Source: Amphibalanus amphitrite
Taxonomy: Eukaryota > Arthropoda > Thecostraca > Balanomorpha > Balanidae
Assembly (NCBI RefSeq): GCF_019059575.1
Contig: NW_024881844.1
Location: 310,001 to 374,000 of the forward strand
DNA length: 64,000 nt
Direction: 5' to 3'
The notes under the pieces are model-generated. The model did not search any database, was not told the origin of the DNA, and was given only the letters and a program-made list of their open reading frames with translations. Of the stretch, positions 51,710 through 64,000 are shown in pieces; position 1 is the first letter of the stretch; every line of letters starts with the position of its first letter. A program made the position numbers and the translations under genes.

Positions 51710-52385
51710 GCGGAGAAGTGGGTCGGCCGGGAGGAAGAAGAGACGTGGGCTAGAGTAGAGGAGTGGATATATTGCATTTTTTTTCTTTAGCAATGTATTT
51801 TTAAGCGACATGTACTGCCATTTAGTTTATTTAGGTTCCATTGAGGTAACTATTGTTAATGTGAGAAGCTAAGCCCTGTTAGTGTGAGATGATGTTTTTC
51901 GTACTCCAGCGTAGATGGGTAGCCATTCGGCTTCCACGGTTGACAGTGATGACATCAGTCATCTTTTGCAAGCTCGTTAAAGATTTGGGCTGTAAAAACA
52001 ACACCTAAGAATAAGCCCTGTTACTGATTGATCAGTTCTGAAGGTCACCCACCTCACGCTACCGTTACGTTAAGTGTCAGTTTATGCGACCCTGAGAGAT
52101 GTTCACGGTTCTTCTCCGTCACCCTCACACCGCCGTGTGGGTGCGTGAGTGAGATTGGGTGTTTGTAGATGCCGTAAACACTGCCGATATTTCACACTAA
52201 CACCGGCCGTCTAACGAGCCTCATATGCGGCCGATAATTAGCTGCGAGCAGACACCGCCAAGAGTTGACGAATTAAAACAGACTAGCACAGCTGTGTTAC
52301 TGAGATGCAGTCTGCAGACACACGCATCTCGTCATTTAGAGCTGCATTGGCTCATAAGATTTCTCACGAATCTCGATTCAATCTG
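51710..52385. other. Spacer without recognised genes
   Basis: Nothing supported was seen. Confidence 0.4.
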
Positions 52386-52393
52386 GTCGAGAC

Positions 52394-55300
52394 TAGAGTT
52401 GCAAAGTTTTCCCAATGGGCTGCTACCGGCACCGCCCCGCCCCACACAAATTTTCTGGGATACCGGCATGCTACCACGCCCCAAGCAAAAAAAACGCCAA
52501 ATTACCGGCATACCAAAAAACCTGCATTCTTGATTCTGGCTAACCCCTATACATGAGATGCCACATTTTGGCAATTTCAGTAACCGCCCCACCCAGCAGC
52601 CACCCATTGTCCAACCAAAACTACCAGCAGCCTGATGGTGACTGAGTTCGCTCCACAAATACCACAATTTTGAAACTCAATTCCAGTCTACAGCTGCTAA
52701 AATATCACCTGTAATCAAAAAGGTATTGCCTACAAAAAGCATTAACACATTCATCAAAAAAGCAAGGGCAAAAAGAACTTAAATTACTGAAATGTGTTTC
52801 TGAAGACTGCACAGTGAGCAGCAATCACATTTACCACAAGCGTTCTTATTTTCCACATTCTCCTAAAATGTTGCAGGTACCTACCAACCAAATAATGAAC
52901 TATAGATAGTCACAAATCACAATATAAAAACTACAGATTCGGCCATGTTCCTAACTGAGGAAGCGAGATCAACATCACAATCAGCTTTTTCCTATCCGCC
53001 AAGGCCATTCTATCCGCCATGGCTTGCTGGCTCGTGAGTAATATACGAATCATGTAAAAATATGTGTTGATAACTCACTTGTCCTGAGAAGTCACCAAAT
53101 AATCCGTTTAAAAAACGATATAATATCTCCCCCATCTCAAATGCGGGAACAAACACAAGGTTATGAAGGATTCGAAACAGATGCGCCATAACACAGTTTT
53201 TAACCAGCTGATTAAAACACTGCAAAAAAAGGTTTTAGGACTGCAAACTTCTGCCTCGTGAGTGATTTTATTTATAAAAATCATCCAACACGATATTGAA
53301 TTCCAATGAAATCAACACTGTCAGTGTTATTCACTACAAGAAAATTGATTTCTCTTGAGTGATTCAACCAAAAGGGCATATGAATTAATATTGCGTCATC
53401 AGCTTACATCCTTTCTTTAGGGGACAGAGCATCTTAAAAGTCAATCCTTGGTTGCCTTTGCGCCACATTGCGCCACTTTGTATCCATTTGGTCTGCAGTC
53501 TGCATGTTGTGTTTTCTTGTAAAGATAAGACAAAATGCCATAATAGTAGAAAATGTAAAAAATGTAAAAACATGACCTTATTTCCTCGATAATTGCCAAA
53601 ACTAATGCTGTACAAATATATACTTTATTTGAAAGATGTAATATTTCGACCACAGGTCTTTTTCAAACAGTTTCAAATTAGAAAAGATAGCATTTCCATT
53701 TGCCGCATTTCCAACTGCCTTTCAACAAAAATTTATGGTTGAATCGTGCCCACTAGCTCACTCGCACCACTCATGAAATATTTGGCTAGCAAAAATAGCA
53801 TCACATAGGTCACCTATTTTTCAAAATACATAGTTTCAGCCGTACGAGATAAGTTTAACATACCGACTGACCATAACACAAAACATCCTACAGGCCTTCG
53901 CCATTATTTCTCACAATTTCGTCCAAAGTCACCCAGCTGTCTACAAGGCATAACAGATGCAGCATGCCAGCAACTATCATATGCTGTCCAGTGTCCAGGC
54001 TTTTACACATTTACGTGTCTATCCGTCCAGTATTCACATAACACCGTAACACCAGAATGGAATACAAAGAAAGCAAAGATGGGCATAATTGGCATAATCG
54101 CATTAACATACCTATAGCGTTCAATGCCATAACATATAGCGTTCGATGCCCATAATCAAAAACACACATAGTCTGCACCAAGGCTATATAAACCAGGTAG
54201 AACGCTCCGGGAAAAAAGTTGGAAACAATAAATTAGTTGCGGCATTCCCTGATGACGCGAATGTGGGTCAGCGGCTGGCGGCCGGCCGCCGCTAACACTG
54301 TATGAGGAGGGATACGCGGAACTTTTGCTTGTTGGTGATTGCGCTAGGCAGTTAAATGGTAATGTTAGGATATGTTTCGAAAGTAAATTGAACGGCGCTT
54401 CGAACACCGTCAATGAATTTGCGATACGACGACTATTTGTTTAGTTAGAGCCGGCGAACTTTTACCTTCCGACCGCGCGCGGAGGCGATGATGGTGCCAC
54501 ACTGGCGGTTTTACGATAGCTCAAAATTCTTTCGAGATAAAGAGATGAAATTTGACATGTCCTATCTTTTGATCAAGCTGGATCTTATGGTACAAGTCGC
54601 ATATTTAAGGTAGGTCAGGTTGTTGACCTATGTTGTCGCTCGTGAGCCTCTGCACAGTCCAAAAACAACGCAATTTCTGAACACTCAGTGCCAAGAAATC
54701 CTTCACAGAAATATGACACTTGGCAGAAAGAAGAGTTGTCGGTTTCTTACCGTTCGTATGTGTCGTGTTTTCACAAGAGTTTAGTAAGGTCAGGTCCGTC
54801 ACGTGACCTCCCCTCATAACTCAATAGGTTTACGGGTTTACTATCATAGAAGCGTTTATCAATCGCCGGAAATCTTAGCCAATCCCACTGGACACTGGAT
54901 CCATACCCACATGGGGCCCTCCTGACTGGCCACTCCCTCTGAAATCCACAATAACATTGGGCTGCGGCCACGGTTATGTATTAATGCTTTTCACTAACAG
55001 AAATACAACTTCAACCAGCACAGTGCACGCCGCCACAACAGTCCGACCCACGTCCCTGATATCGACTAGCTCCCGGCCGGATGCACATACGCGGAGCCAA
55101 TCAGTCCGAATGTGACCTGCAGCTTACAATTGCTGTGTCGCATGGCGCATGGCACAGGACGATTCCTAGCAGCTGTCGGCTGGAGTGGAGAAACAGCACG
55201 TTGCGACAAACCGCGCCGGCGACAGAGCTCAGCAGGGCTGGTTGGAGGCTGGAGCCGGAGGTAAGGGCGGACACAGGCACAGACATTGCAGGACAAATAA

Positions 55301-58098
55301 CAGGATGTCAGTTAGGGATATAATTCAAGACGAATGATTCAAGACGGACTGAAATAATACACATTTTGCTCACTTGGATACCAACTTCAAACTTGACGTT
55401 TATGTATAGCACCATGGAATCAATGGGCACACAGGAAAGAAACAAAAGATGAGGGTTTTTTAACTCAAGGAAGTAAAACAGCCCGAAGTGCAGACAAGCA
55501 CATACTTTTGGTAATAGCTATCAGCTGTCCTACTCCTCTTCTCCCTTCATCAACTACTGGACACATTTGAAGCATCATATATAGCACCAATGTCCATAAC
55601 CAAAGCTTGCAAGTAGTTTTAACTTCTATGAAGCCAGGGGAAATGTGCCTACATTATGCATGTAAACTCAAAATTACACATGCATGACAAAGGAAGCTTA
55701 TGTAAAGAGAATAGTTGACAAAAGCATCTCATGGTTAAAATTATTCAAAACTGCACACAGGGCAAACATAAAAAGCAGCAAGTGTACTGTTCTGTTATGC
55801 TAAGAAATAGTCCAAAACAAAATACAATCTTTTCATGTGTGAACTGGTTGTTCTTCTATGCCCCTTCATCCATATCTTGATTACAGATGGGCTGTTACTG
55901 TAGGCTGATGAAGTGACACTTGATTGCCTTTGTGCGAGTTTCAGTTGCAGCCTCCTTGGTGCTGCACTGGAAAGCAGATTGAATTGAATGCCTCTGAAAG
56001 ATAGGAATACAGGCAAAGTTAGCTGTAGTAGTGTCAATGATAATAGACATGACATTTTTGTTCTTTGACATACATTTGTTGAAGTACAAAAAGGTACAAA
56101 ATAAATTGGTTTGTTTCAAGACACGCACACTGCACAAAGCCGCACAGACATTACACAGGCATATGAAATTGGTATACATAAAAATTGATGATTAAAAAGG
56201 TCAAAACTTGCAATAATAATTGAAGTAAAAGTTACAATCACAATCATTTGATTTAAAATGACTTGACATGCGTCACAAGACGCAACGCTCCTATTCTTTT
56301 ATGCTTTCATTATCCTCCACATATCAACCAGCTTGATACCAGGCTGTGCAATAGTGTGTACATAACCCCATGTTGCCATTTTATTAGAGCAAGTGGGATT
56401 ACAACAACAATGCTAATGTCAAACCCACATCTGCAACCCGTACTGCAGTTTCAATCACCTTACAAGCACACCTTCTGGCAGTTTGATAGGCAGAATGGTC
56501 ATTACTACTTTCCCCTCATATTCAACACATATTCCCTTTATACAGATACAGTTTAGACCTGGTTATGGCAAGCACTTTCGAGAAAAGATATGATTAAAGT
56601 CCAAGACAAAGGTCGAGAGAAACAACACCAACATAAAACACCGACTATGTAGCACTAATACTGTCAAATTCATAAAAATATATACATGAGTCGATCACAA
56701 ATTCACTGTAGATTTCGAAAATGGTGTCAAATGCCACTCAAATACCCCCATTCGCATGTACGAAGCAATAAAACACTGACCTTCAATTCCGCGTGCCATT
56801 CTCCATAGGCCACTGTGTATTAAATAACGCGTTCACTGATAGCAAAAAAAGAGACCCACATATGACGCGTTTGCTACCAGCCAATCAGCGCTCGAGTTAC
56901 CGAGTGCTGATTGGTGGAGAGGGCCGTCGTCAGCAGCTAATTACACGTTGTTTTCCTTGAACATGTGCGTGAGCGCTGATGCTGCTCACGGGCTGTTGCC
57001 ATTTTTCGTAATGCTGAAGGCACGGGAGCGAACCCCCCTGGTCTGCACCCTCCCCCCTCCCTCCCACACACACACAAACACTATCTAGCTTTGAACGCGT
57101 GAACATACGCAGTACCTAGTGCACAGTACATATACAGTACACATTTACACATACATCGGCGTTGTTCCTAGCATTGTTTACCTTACAAAATAGGCCAAGA
57201 CGATACATTACTGTTGAGTTCCGGACGGTTCTTTCTTATCAGCAGCGATTCAGCTATTTTACGGTCTGGATGGTCTTTAGACTTGTACAATATTTTAATT
57301 TTGAGCGGAGCAGACGTCCCATCTACGATACTGTCACCGTGTTTCTCCGTAAAGTGATCACCCAACGGAGTGTCAGGGGTCCTGTTGGTCATGTCGCGCA
57401 CGTGTTCATTGAACCTGAGGTATTACTATTATTGAACATGTTCCTCGCACAAGCACTAACCTCATTAAAGACAAAATGCCAGTTTAATTCATTTTCATTT
57501 CATTTTGGGACCAAAGTTGGGCTCAGGGCTACCTAACACCTGCCTTTTCAGCTGGATTTTCAGTGTCAAATTCTTTGTAGAGTATCTCAGACCACATCTC
57601 AGGACTCAAGGCCAGTTTCCAAACAATGTGTTTTGTGATGTTTTGATTCTGCCTTTTGCCTAGGGAATGTTGCCATGAACATTTATTTATTTTAGTTATT
57701 GTATTATGCCTATTACCTACCATTAGACTTACTAATTGGTTGTGCTTTTGCAACATGAATGAGTATTCTTTGTCTTCCTTTTGATAGACCACAGCAGATT
57801 CTTGACAATTCTAATTAGAGCCAAACCTGTGAAATGCTGAGGTTCATGTGTTACCCCTACCCTTAGCAATGGAACTTCAACCACAAAATGTATTTTGCAG
57901 TGGCTAAGATTGCTGTTATTACAATTCAATAGCCTCTTAGTGTCCAAAGTTTGAATCATATGCTGATAATTTTTTTTTGTGCAAAATCAAAAATACCGGC
58001 ATGCTACCGGCAAGACATGCCAGATACCACGAAAAAACCTGCGGTAGTGAAAAATTACCGGCATGCCGGTAGTGCGGTAGGGAAATTTTGCAACTCTA
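52394..58098. mobile_element. 5.7-kb hAT-like element with perfect 8-bp target duplication
   Basis: The ends TAGAGTTGCAAA and TTTGCAACTCTA are flanked by identical GTCGAGAC (52386-52393 and 58099-58106). Both subtermini are rich in ACCGGCAT/ATGCCGGT words, as often seen in hAT elements. The length would suit an autonomous copy, but I could not recognise transposase exons on either strand. A minus-strand segment near 56000 begins after a strong acceptor (tattcctatctttcag), so spliced coding sequence is possible. Part of the interior (about 54430-54970) looks like an inserted AGGTCA-type repeat. Confidence 0.75.
56878..56920. promoter_or_regulatory. Inverted CCAAT-box pair inside the 5.7-kb element
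   Basis: CCAATCAGCGCTCG and CGAGTGCTGATTGG face each other around a short centre, forming a near-perfect palindrome with a CCAAT box on each strand. The setting is locally GC-rich. This arrangement is typical of promoters, possibly bidirectional, but no attached gene was found. Confidence 0.4.
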
Positions 58099-58106
58099 GT
58101 CGAGAC

Positions 58107-61067
58107 TCAGCTAGCTGGAGGTCACTGGGCCTGGACATTGGGCAGTTGCTTGCTTCGCTTCCTCAAGCTCCAGGGCTCCCCGGAGAGATCCCGTGACGGT
58201 CCTCCGCCCCACTCGGCGACCAGCGCTGAGGGCACACGCCCCGCAGCACGCCCCGAGTGGCCGCGGACGCTCTGACAAAAACAAACAGTGCCGGCCATAA
58301 ACAGCTCCCCTGCTGCGGCCTCAGCCCTAATGCAGCCACTGCGGCGTATGACTGGATGGGACAGGGGAGGTGGTGTCAGTGCAGGACACAGAGTTCCAGC
58401 GCCGTCCTCCTGGCACTGTTTGGTCAATGGTCAGTTGGGACTGATATACCACATCGGCTACAGCCTACATGCCAGCAAATCCTTTTCTTAAGGTTTGCCA
58501 GATCATCATGAAATGGCGGCACATATGTAGTTATCAGTTTTCCAAATATGGCTAATTACCTGTGACGGTGAGAGCACCAACTTATCTAGTGACGACCGTC
58601 CTGGTGCTTTGTTAGAAAACGGAGCGGTCTGAGCATACTGCTCCATGCCCTCGCTCCGGCGAGGAGGGGATATTCTGTGTGCACTAGACGGCCGGCGGAG
58701 TCTGCATTCCGCATCCGACACAATGCTCTGTTTCGAGTCCCGAGGTGCCACTGTTCCGAGTCGTAGCGACCTGTCCGCTGCAGGTGCCGTTCAGAAGAGG
58801 CTGCCAGACACGGTGGCGTTGCCAGCTGGCCAGCCCTCCTGGGGTCATGACCTTTGTGCGTCATCACTGACGGCGTAGTAGCCATTTTATTCAAGACAGA
58901 ATTAAAAGTGGACGACGCTTGGGATGTCAAGAGTGCTGAACCTGTATCTACAACTTTTTTCCGCCATATTGTGTTTTCGACAAGGCACCCAGTAGCAATG
59001 GCATGGGTGCCGACAAGGCACCCCATGACATTGCCACCAGGCTTTGACTTTTCTCTTATTTGCTAATACGAAAATTAAAACAGCGCGGACCCGAGAAAGA
59101 CGAAATGAACTTTTGATTGAAAGCTGTCGAATCTGTCTAGAGTAAACCTATAACGCGCGTGCAAAGTAAGACGGCGAGGAATGCAGCGGTATCAATCAGA
59201 CCACCAGAGACCAGCACGCCATGCTGGTATTTGAACCGCCAGAGGACGTCGATGATAGGCGCTAGTCTCAGTAGTCTTGCCATGGATACTCCCATGCCGC
59301 CTCCAGTGAGACTGTTCATCAGAGTGTCCTTGACCTTTGTCGTGGAATATCCCAGATATATCGGGCCGGCAGATCACGAGTTTCAGCTGAATTCGGGCCA
59401 ATCGTCGGGCCTGGCATCCTGCGCCCGTCTGACTAAACTCTCCGTCTCGATAGAGTGAACTGGGATGAGGATCAACATTGCATGACGGTGAAAAGTGACG
59501 CACCGTTAATTTCTTGGACTTGTGTTTGACGACACGCTACATGGTCGATGAGATGAATATCCGAGATGAGTCCGAGACGACCTCTGTCGCGCCGCGGGTG
59601 AACCGTTGTTCAGCCCCCACTGACCGGACTTCTGACCGATGTCGGTGCACCCCCTGACCGCTCCGCCGCCGGTCGGTCTTATATGTTTACCCCAAGCCGG
59701 TCCTGTGACCTCCGAGGCCACGTGCGGTCCGTCACAGCTGGACAGCTTGTCGGCCCCCGGGTCAGTGCCGCACCTATCGCACCCGGGCCCGTCGGCGGCT
59801 CTCGCTGGCCACGCTCCGGTGATTGATCGGACCATTATTCCATCCGACACGGCTGGGAACCGGACAAGGTCATATTGCGCAGGCGAGCCGCAAGTACCGG
59901 ACGGCTTACGGTCTTATGTGTTGGTGTCTCAACCATGCCTTGGCTATGAGAGAAATGCGCCCTGTTTGAGGTTTACATCCCTGTACGTTCCCAACAGATG
60001 GGTGGACACAGCTCTCCAAAAGATTTTCACCCATGTGTTTTAATGGTTTTATGTGGTTTAATGTCGTTTCTAATGTATCACACTCGTCACCAACCCGCGC
60101 AAGACTACATGTTCGTCGTTCATGACACTGTATTTATTGCGTAATACCGAGATAAGCCTCTGAGGCTGCTCCCAATAATTCGGATTTGTTGGCACTGCTC
60201 TGGCTGTAGCCGTGACGACATCCACGCACCGACCTCGTCACGGACTCGGGATCTGAGCCGGCCGGCGCTCCGCCGCTGCCGGTAGCGTCCAGGGCACTAG
60301 GGGTAGAGCCGCTGTAAGAAAATGGAAACCATGGCCAGCTCAGTCGGGGTTGCTGATTGATCGCTCACTGTGTCCAGGTACAGGGCAAGTCGCGTATACT
60401 CAGCGCTGCTCAGCTAAAATGAGCTCTCTCGCAACATCTGCGACACGGATCAAGTTGAGTGAACACATTCACTGTTGCAGACTGTCACCAGCGGTTGCTC
60501 CATGGGGCCACCGTCTTAGTTCGCTGTCGCCGAGTCAGTCAGCCCGTTTCCAGTGACGCCTTGTTCGAATATGAGCATTGCTCGCTGGAAGGGTCGCGCA
60601 TGTCTTCACCTTTCTCCACAGCATCCGAATACCTACGGGCCAAATGAAAAGGATATCTTCCGGGGATTTTCGTGAGAGTTTGTGCATTTTACAATTAAAC
60701 TTGTCATTGGACTTACTCAACGTAATATTCGAAATATTTCATATTTTATTCGTATTAATGTTGAAATCTGCCCCCTTGAGCTTATCGTATCGACGCTCTT
60801 GCAGGTGTCAGTAACAATGTGTAAAACAGCCGTTCAAAATCACGGAGAAACGAGCGAACGTCATCGAAACGCTCAACGGAGTAGAACAGCTGAATGAAAT
60901 CAAGGTTGGAACGTATAACGAGCTTTCAACGCTCTCCGAGGCGAGCTGAAATTAACCTTGATGATAATCGTTTTCAGTTTAGTGTTGGGAAACGAGTATA
61001 ACTTTAATGAATCCAATTAAGCTCTGGTAATTAATTATTTTAAGTGCTGAGCTCACCTTTTGAAGCT
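58107..61067. other. Intergenic region without supported genes
   Basis: Frames of up to about 150 codons overlap on both strands (58586-59026, 59639-60043) and show no known domain. Parts are GC-rich. Confidence 0.4.
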
Positions 61068-61113
61068 GAGGTCTCTCTCCTCTCTCCTCTCTATTCCTCT
61101 CTCTCGCTCTCTC

Positions 61114-61198
<85 letters not shown>
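61068..61198 (+). repeat. (CT)n microsatellite
   Basis: Interrupted CT from 61068, then an unbroken tract from about 61110 to 61196. Open frames through it are artefacts. Confidence 0.97.
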
Positions 61199-61199
<1 letters not shown>

Positions 61200-61829
61200 T
61201 CTACCTACCGACTCTCACAAATGCCTACCGAAACGTCACATCACGCTACCGGTCAACTTACTCGTTGCATGCTGTAGCGTTTACTCTATTCTTTACCGAT
61301 CAATTCCCGGAGGGCTGCTGACTGGCCATTGTGCTGCGTAATTATGACGCACCGCTGTGTACCATGCGTATCACCACAGCGATGACGCATGCCAAACACG
61401 GCCCATGTGCGCCCATGTGTGGCGACGCCACACTTTGTTTGCACGCAGCTGTGAAATAGTGCGCACGCTTTGAGCTCTGACACATGTCTGACCGCAGCCA
61501 CCGCCTCGCGCCACACACTTCCGACCGCACCGGACATGTCACCGCGCCGCGCCAGATGCTCTGCGGTCGGCACCGGGGACCACGCACACGCGCCCCGCCC
61601 CTGCCCCGCTCCCACCTCCGCCCCGGTCTCGGCTGATGTCATCGTGCCTCAGTCCTGCGTCTGGTGTCTGTATTCCATGAGGCGTGCGTTCCGCCGTCTG
61701 TAGTCTGTGTTGTGGCGTGTCTGGCTCTGACTTTTACTCAGATTCCATTCGTCTGCTGACCGGTTGGCGCAGATGTCCAGTAGACTGCGATATGGTTTGG
61801 TTTCACTTTTATTAGCGGTCGCTCGGCGC

Positions 61830-62330
61830 CGCGGTGGGTGGTAGGCGGTAGGCGGTGCCTCTGTACCGGCCCGACGCTCCTCTGAGACTCGGCTCGGTCG
61901 GAGGCGCTCTGTGTCGGTCCTGCAGTCGGTCCAGACCCCCGCCGTGTGGTGGGTGCGGGGACACGGCCGCGGGAGTCGGTCGACCCCCGCTGGGAGCGGC
62001 ACACCGAGGCCGTCCACCGGGCCGCACGGTTGCGTCACTGGCAAACGGCCCGACACGCGCCGTGGGCCATCGCCGACCCGGGCCGGCCCCGCCCGTCCAG
62101 GTGCTCCCCTCCCTCCCCGGCCGAGCCGCCACTGACCGCAGGCTCTCTACTGTTCCCAGGTGCCGCGCCGGAGTCTGACCGACAGCCCCGGGCCGACCTC
62201 GCCTCTGAGCGGCCGACGGACCACGGCGCAACGATCGGAAACGGCCGGAAACGGGCCGACCACAGAGGATCAGACGGTGGCCTCACGGCGATCAGACAGC
62301 GGCTGAGGGTGATTACCAACTGAGCGGACA
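61830..62330 (+). promoter_or_regulatory. CpG-rich region upstream of the signal-peptide exon
   Basis: The 500-bp stretch is markedly rich in CG dinucleotides and lies just upstream of a first coding exon on the + strand, so it is a plausible promoter. A possible initiator (CTCAGTG) lies at about 62371. No TATA box was seen. Confidence 0.45.
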
Positions 62331-62502
62331 AGTAGTTACCACTGAGTGAGATAAAGAACATCTACTGAACGCTCAGTGTCGGTTGTCAGCACACGACTAG
62401 CGAACTCGCTGTGACCGTTTAGTGAACGTGCAGTGGTAGACGAGTGCGCGGTGAGCTGTGATATGCGGTAGCGCAACTCGCACTGACCTCAGCTGGGTCG
62501 CC

Positions 62503-62578
62503 ATGGAGTCAGCACGGCTACCGCTGCCCCTGGTCTGGCTGGTCACCGTAGCAGCAGTCTGCTCTTCACTAGTACAAG
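62503..62578 (+). CDS. First coding exon of a secreted or membrane protein (signal peptide)
   Basis: ATG at 62503 sits in a good translation context (GTCGCCATGG). It encodes 25 residues that form a textbook signal peptide: a short MESAR start, a hydrophobic core LPLPLVWLVTVAAVCSSL, then VQG. The exon ends in a consensus donor, ACAAG|GTAAGC, in phase 1, typical of genes whose signal peptide is on its own exon. Continuation in frame after the donor (KLLGNCKHT...) also stays open for about 45 codons but ignores the splice site. The mature protein lies beyond the window or in unrecognised exons, so the family is unknown. Confidence 0.6.
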
Positions 62579-64000
62579 GTAAGCTACTTGGGAATTGTAA
62601 ACACACCCTTCCTTTCTGGCTTGTCGGTGGTGTTTGGATGGCGTGGTGCCGTCTTTATCACCGCCACAGGTAAACTATTCGAGTAGATCCTTGGAATTCA
62701 TGCTTCCCATGAGCGCCATAGTGCCCACCGAGAAAGTTGTTTCGGGAAAGTTATAGGAGGGGAATTAGGGAAATCAGCGAGATGTGAACGCCTATAGCGG
62801 TCAGACTCGCTACGCATGTGTGCGACGGTGGCTGTAAGTCGTTAAAAGCGTCGTAAAAACCCTGCTGGGAGTAAACCTGCTCGCGGGTACTTGCATACCG
62901 GACAGGAAAGTATAGCCTGCGAGTATCTGAGCCTGGCGTGGATAACGCCTCACTAAGTTACGGCGCCGGTTCATGGAAGCGTTGGACGTAAATAGCTGGC
63001 GTGTTCCTAGCAAACGTGCTTGCAAAACATGGTCCCACCGCGTAACTTATATAGAAATTAGGCAACCGATTGGCCCAACTCGATAAACGACCAGAATCGG
63101 TATGATAAATCTATCTGCATCCATAACACGCGTATGTACCTGGAGTTTCATTCGCTCTTTTGTCTTCCACGCTATCTCTGATCTTGATTGTTTTGATTTT
63201 ATCTTAATGTTGGAAGTTTCGTGGTAATCACACCTGAGTGTTAATGAGAGTTTGCTAAGACCCGCAATCGTTAAGCAAGTCAAGCCACGGAAAACGTCAT
63301 GAGGCAATATTATGTCTTCAGGCGCCGGTAGCCTGCTCTGCTATGTTAGTGGCTTTTCATTCAGCGTAGATTCTTTGCCGGCGCACTCTCTCATGCGGAT
63401 CGACTCGAATCACTAAATCAGTGCCGCTCAAACATCGACTGGAGCTGGCGGCTCGGCGGCGCCGTATCGTCACTATACCTATGGCCCCGGATCGGCTCCG
63501 ACAATGACGCGCAACTCGGAGACCACTCCTGCGGAACGGTGTGGATCGTCTCACTCACGGGGCTGAATCCACCGCGCCGCGCCGTACCGTAGAGAGTGGG
63601 GCCCCATCTCACTGAGAGTGGGGCCGCGCGCCGCGCCGGCAGGACCAGGATGCAATGGGGAGAAATCGGGAGCAGGCCCGCGAGCTGCACTGACGGGACA
63701 CGCTTCAGTGACCCCGGTCATCAGCTGGGGTCACCGGGCGATGCCGCGTGCTGAGACTGTGTCACCCGGCTGGTGTCGGCCCCGCAGGGATACCGGGGGG
63801 GGGGGGGGCTGACCGCAAACCGTGGGACCCGGTCGGACTGAACGAAATCGTGAGCCGGTCGGACTGAACGAAATCGTGATTGCACCCAATTGGGTTACTG
63901 TCTGCAGCCACGATAAATGTCGTTTAAACATTGCGGCTTCCGAACTATGGCCATTCATAAGGGCATTGCACAATGCGATCCTTGCGGTATGTCTCTTAAA
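62579..64000. other. Probable first intron of the signal-peptide gene
   Basis: No further exon was recognised up to the window end. The sequence has GC-rich patches at 63440-63800, including a G-run at about 63797-63808, and short direct repeats (GTCGGACTGAACGAAATCGT at 63832 and 63857). Confidence 0.4.

Noticed and set aside
51336..51811. Open frames of 110-150 codons rich in Arg-Glu or Ser-Leu
   Set aside because: They are translations of the (GA)n microsatellite on both strands.
59137..59503. Overlapping plus- and minus-strand frames with a possible hydrophobic peptide
   Set aside because: They are short and unrecognised, and no splice signals tie them to a gene.
61044..61341. Leu-Ser-rich open frames
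   Set aside because: They are translations of the (CT)n microsatellite.

Overview
The window is animal nuclear DNA. It has genes broken into short exons with GT-AG introns, CpG-rich patches, dinucleotide microsatellites and dense families of non-autonomous DNA transposons. Gene content and repeat style suit an invertebrate, possibly an arthropod, but nothing read here fixes the species. No bacterial, organellar, rRNA, tRNA or CRISPR feature was recognised.

Three genes can be supported, all on the + strand. (1) The last two coding exons of a canopy-family (CNPY2/seele-type) saposin-like ER protein lie at 4518-5144; its 5' exons were not found. (2) A complete METTL1 gene (tRNA guanine-N7 methyltransferase) has six coding exons at 26105-31548, encoding about 249 residues. 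(3) The first coding exon of an unidentified secreted or membrane protein (signal peptide only) lies at 62503-62578, behind a CpG-rich region.

Region by region: 1-4.5 kb is non-coding with GC-rich patches. 6-24 kb is a transposon graveyard dominated by TTAA-flanked, piggyBac-like miniature elements (termini near CCCTCGCC or CCCGCGCC) that carry G-run/C-run hairpins just inside their ends and interiors full of AGGTCA/TGACCT words. Five of these are joined end to end at 10974-18029 through shared TTAA sites, and a TA-flanked MITE that itself carries another TA-flanked insert sits inside one of them. The same belt holds small hAT-type elements with 8-bp target duplications, a minisatellite and GACTCC-repeat elements. 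24-32 kb is METTL1, with two elements in intron 2. 33.8-34.7 kb is the cleanest TTAA element. 37-41 kb holds a 57-bp minisatellite and a near-perfect 1.6-kb palindrome with 765-bp arms. 43-51 kb has four more terminal-inverted-repeat elements, including a clean copy of the TA-flanked MITE. 52.4-58.1 kb is a 5.7-kb hAT-like element with a perfect 8-bp duplication. 61-64 kb is a CpG-rich promoter region and the signal-peptide exon.

The genes do not form a pathway. METTL1 acts with WDR4 on tRNA, canopy proteins act in the ER, and the third gene is unknown. The most unusual content is the repeat fraction: the hairpin-ended TTAA elements with nuclear-receptor-like half-site arrays, their end-to-end chain, and the long palindrome. 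Boundaries and similarities were read by eye. No database search or alignment was run.
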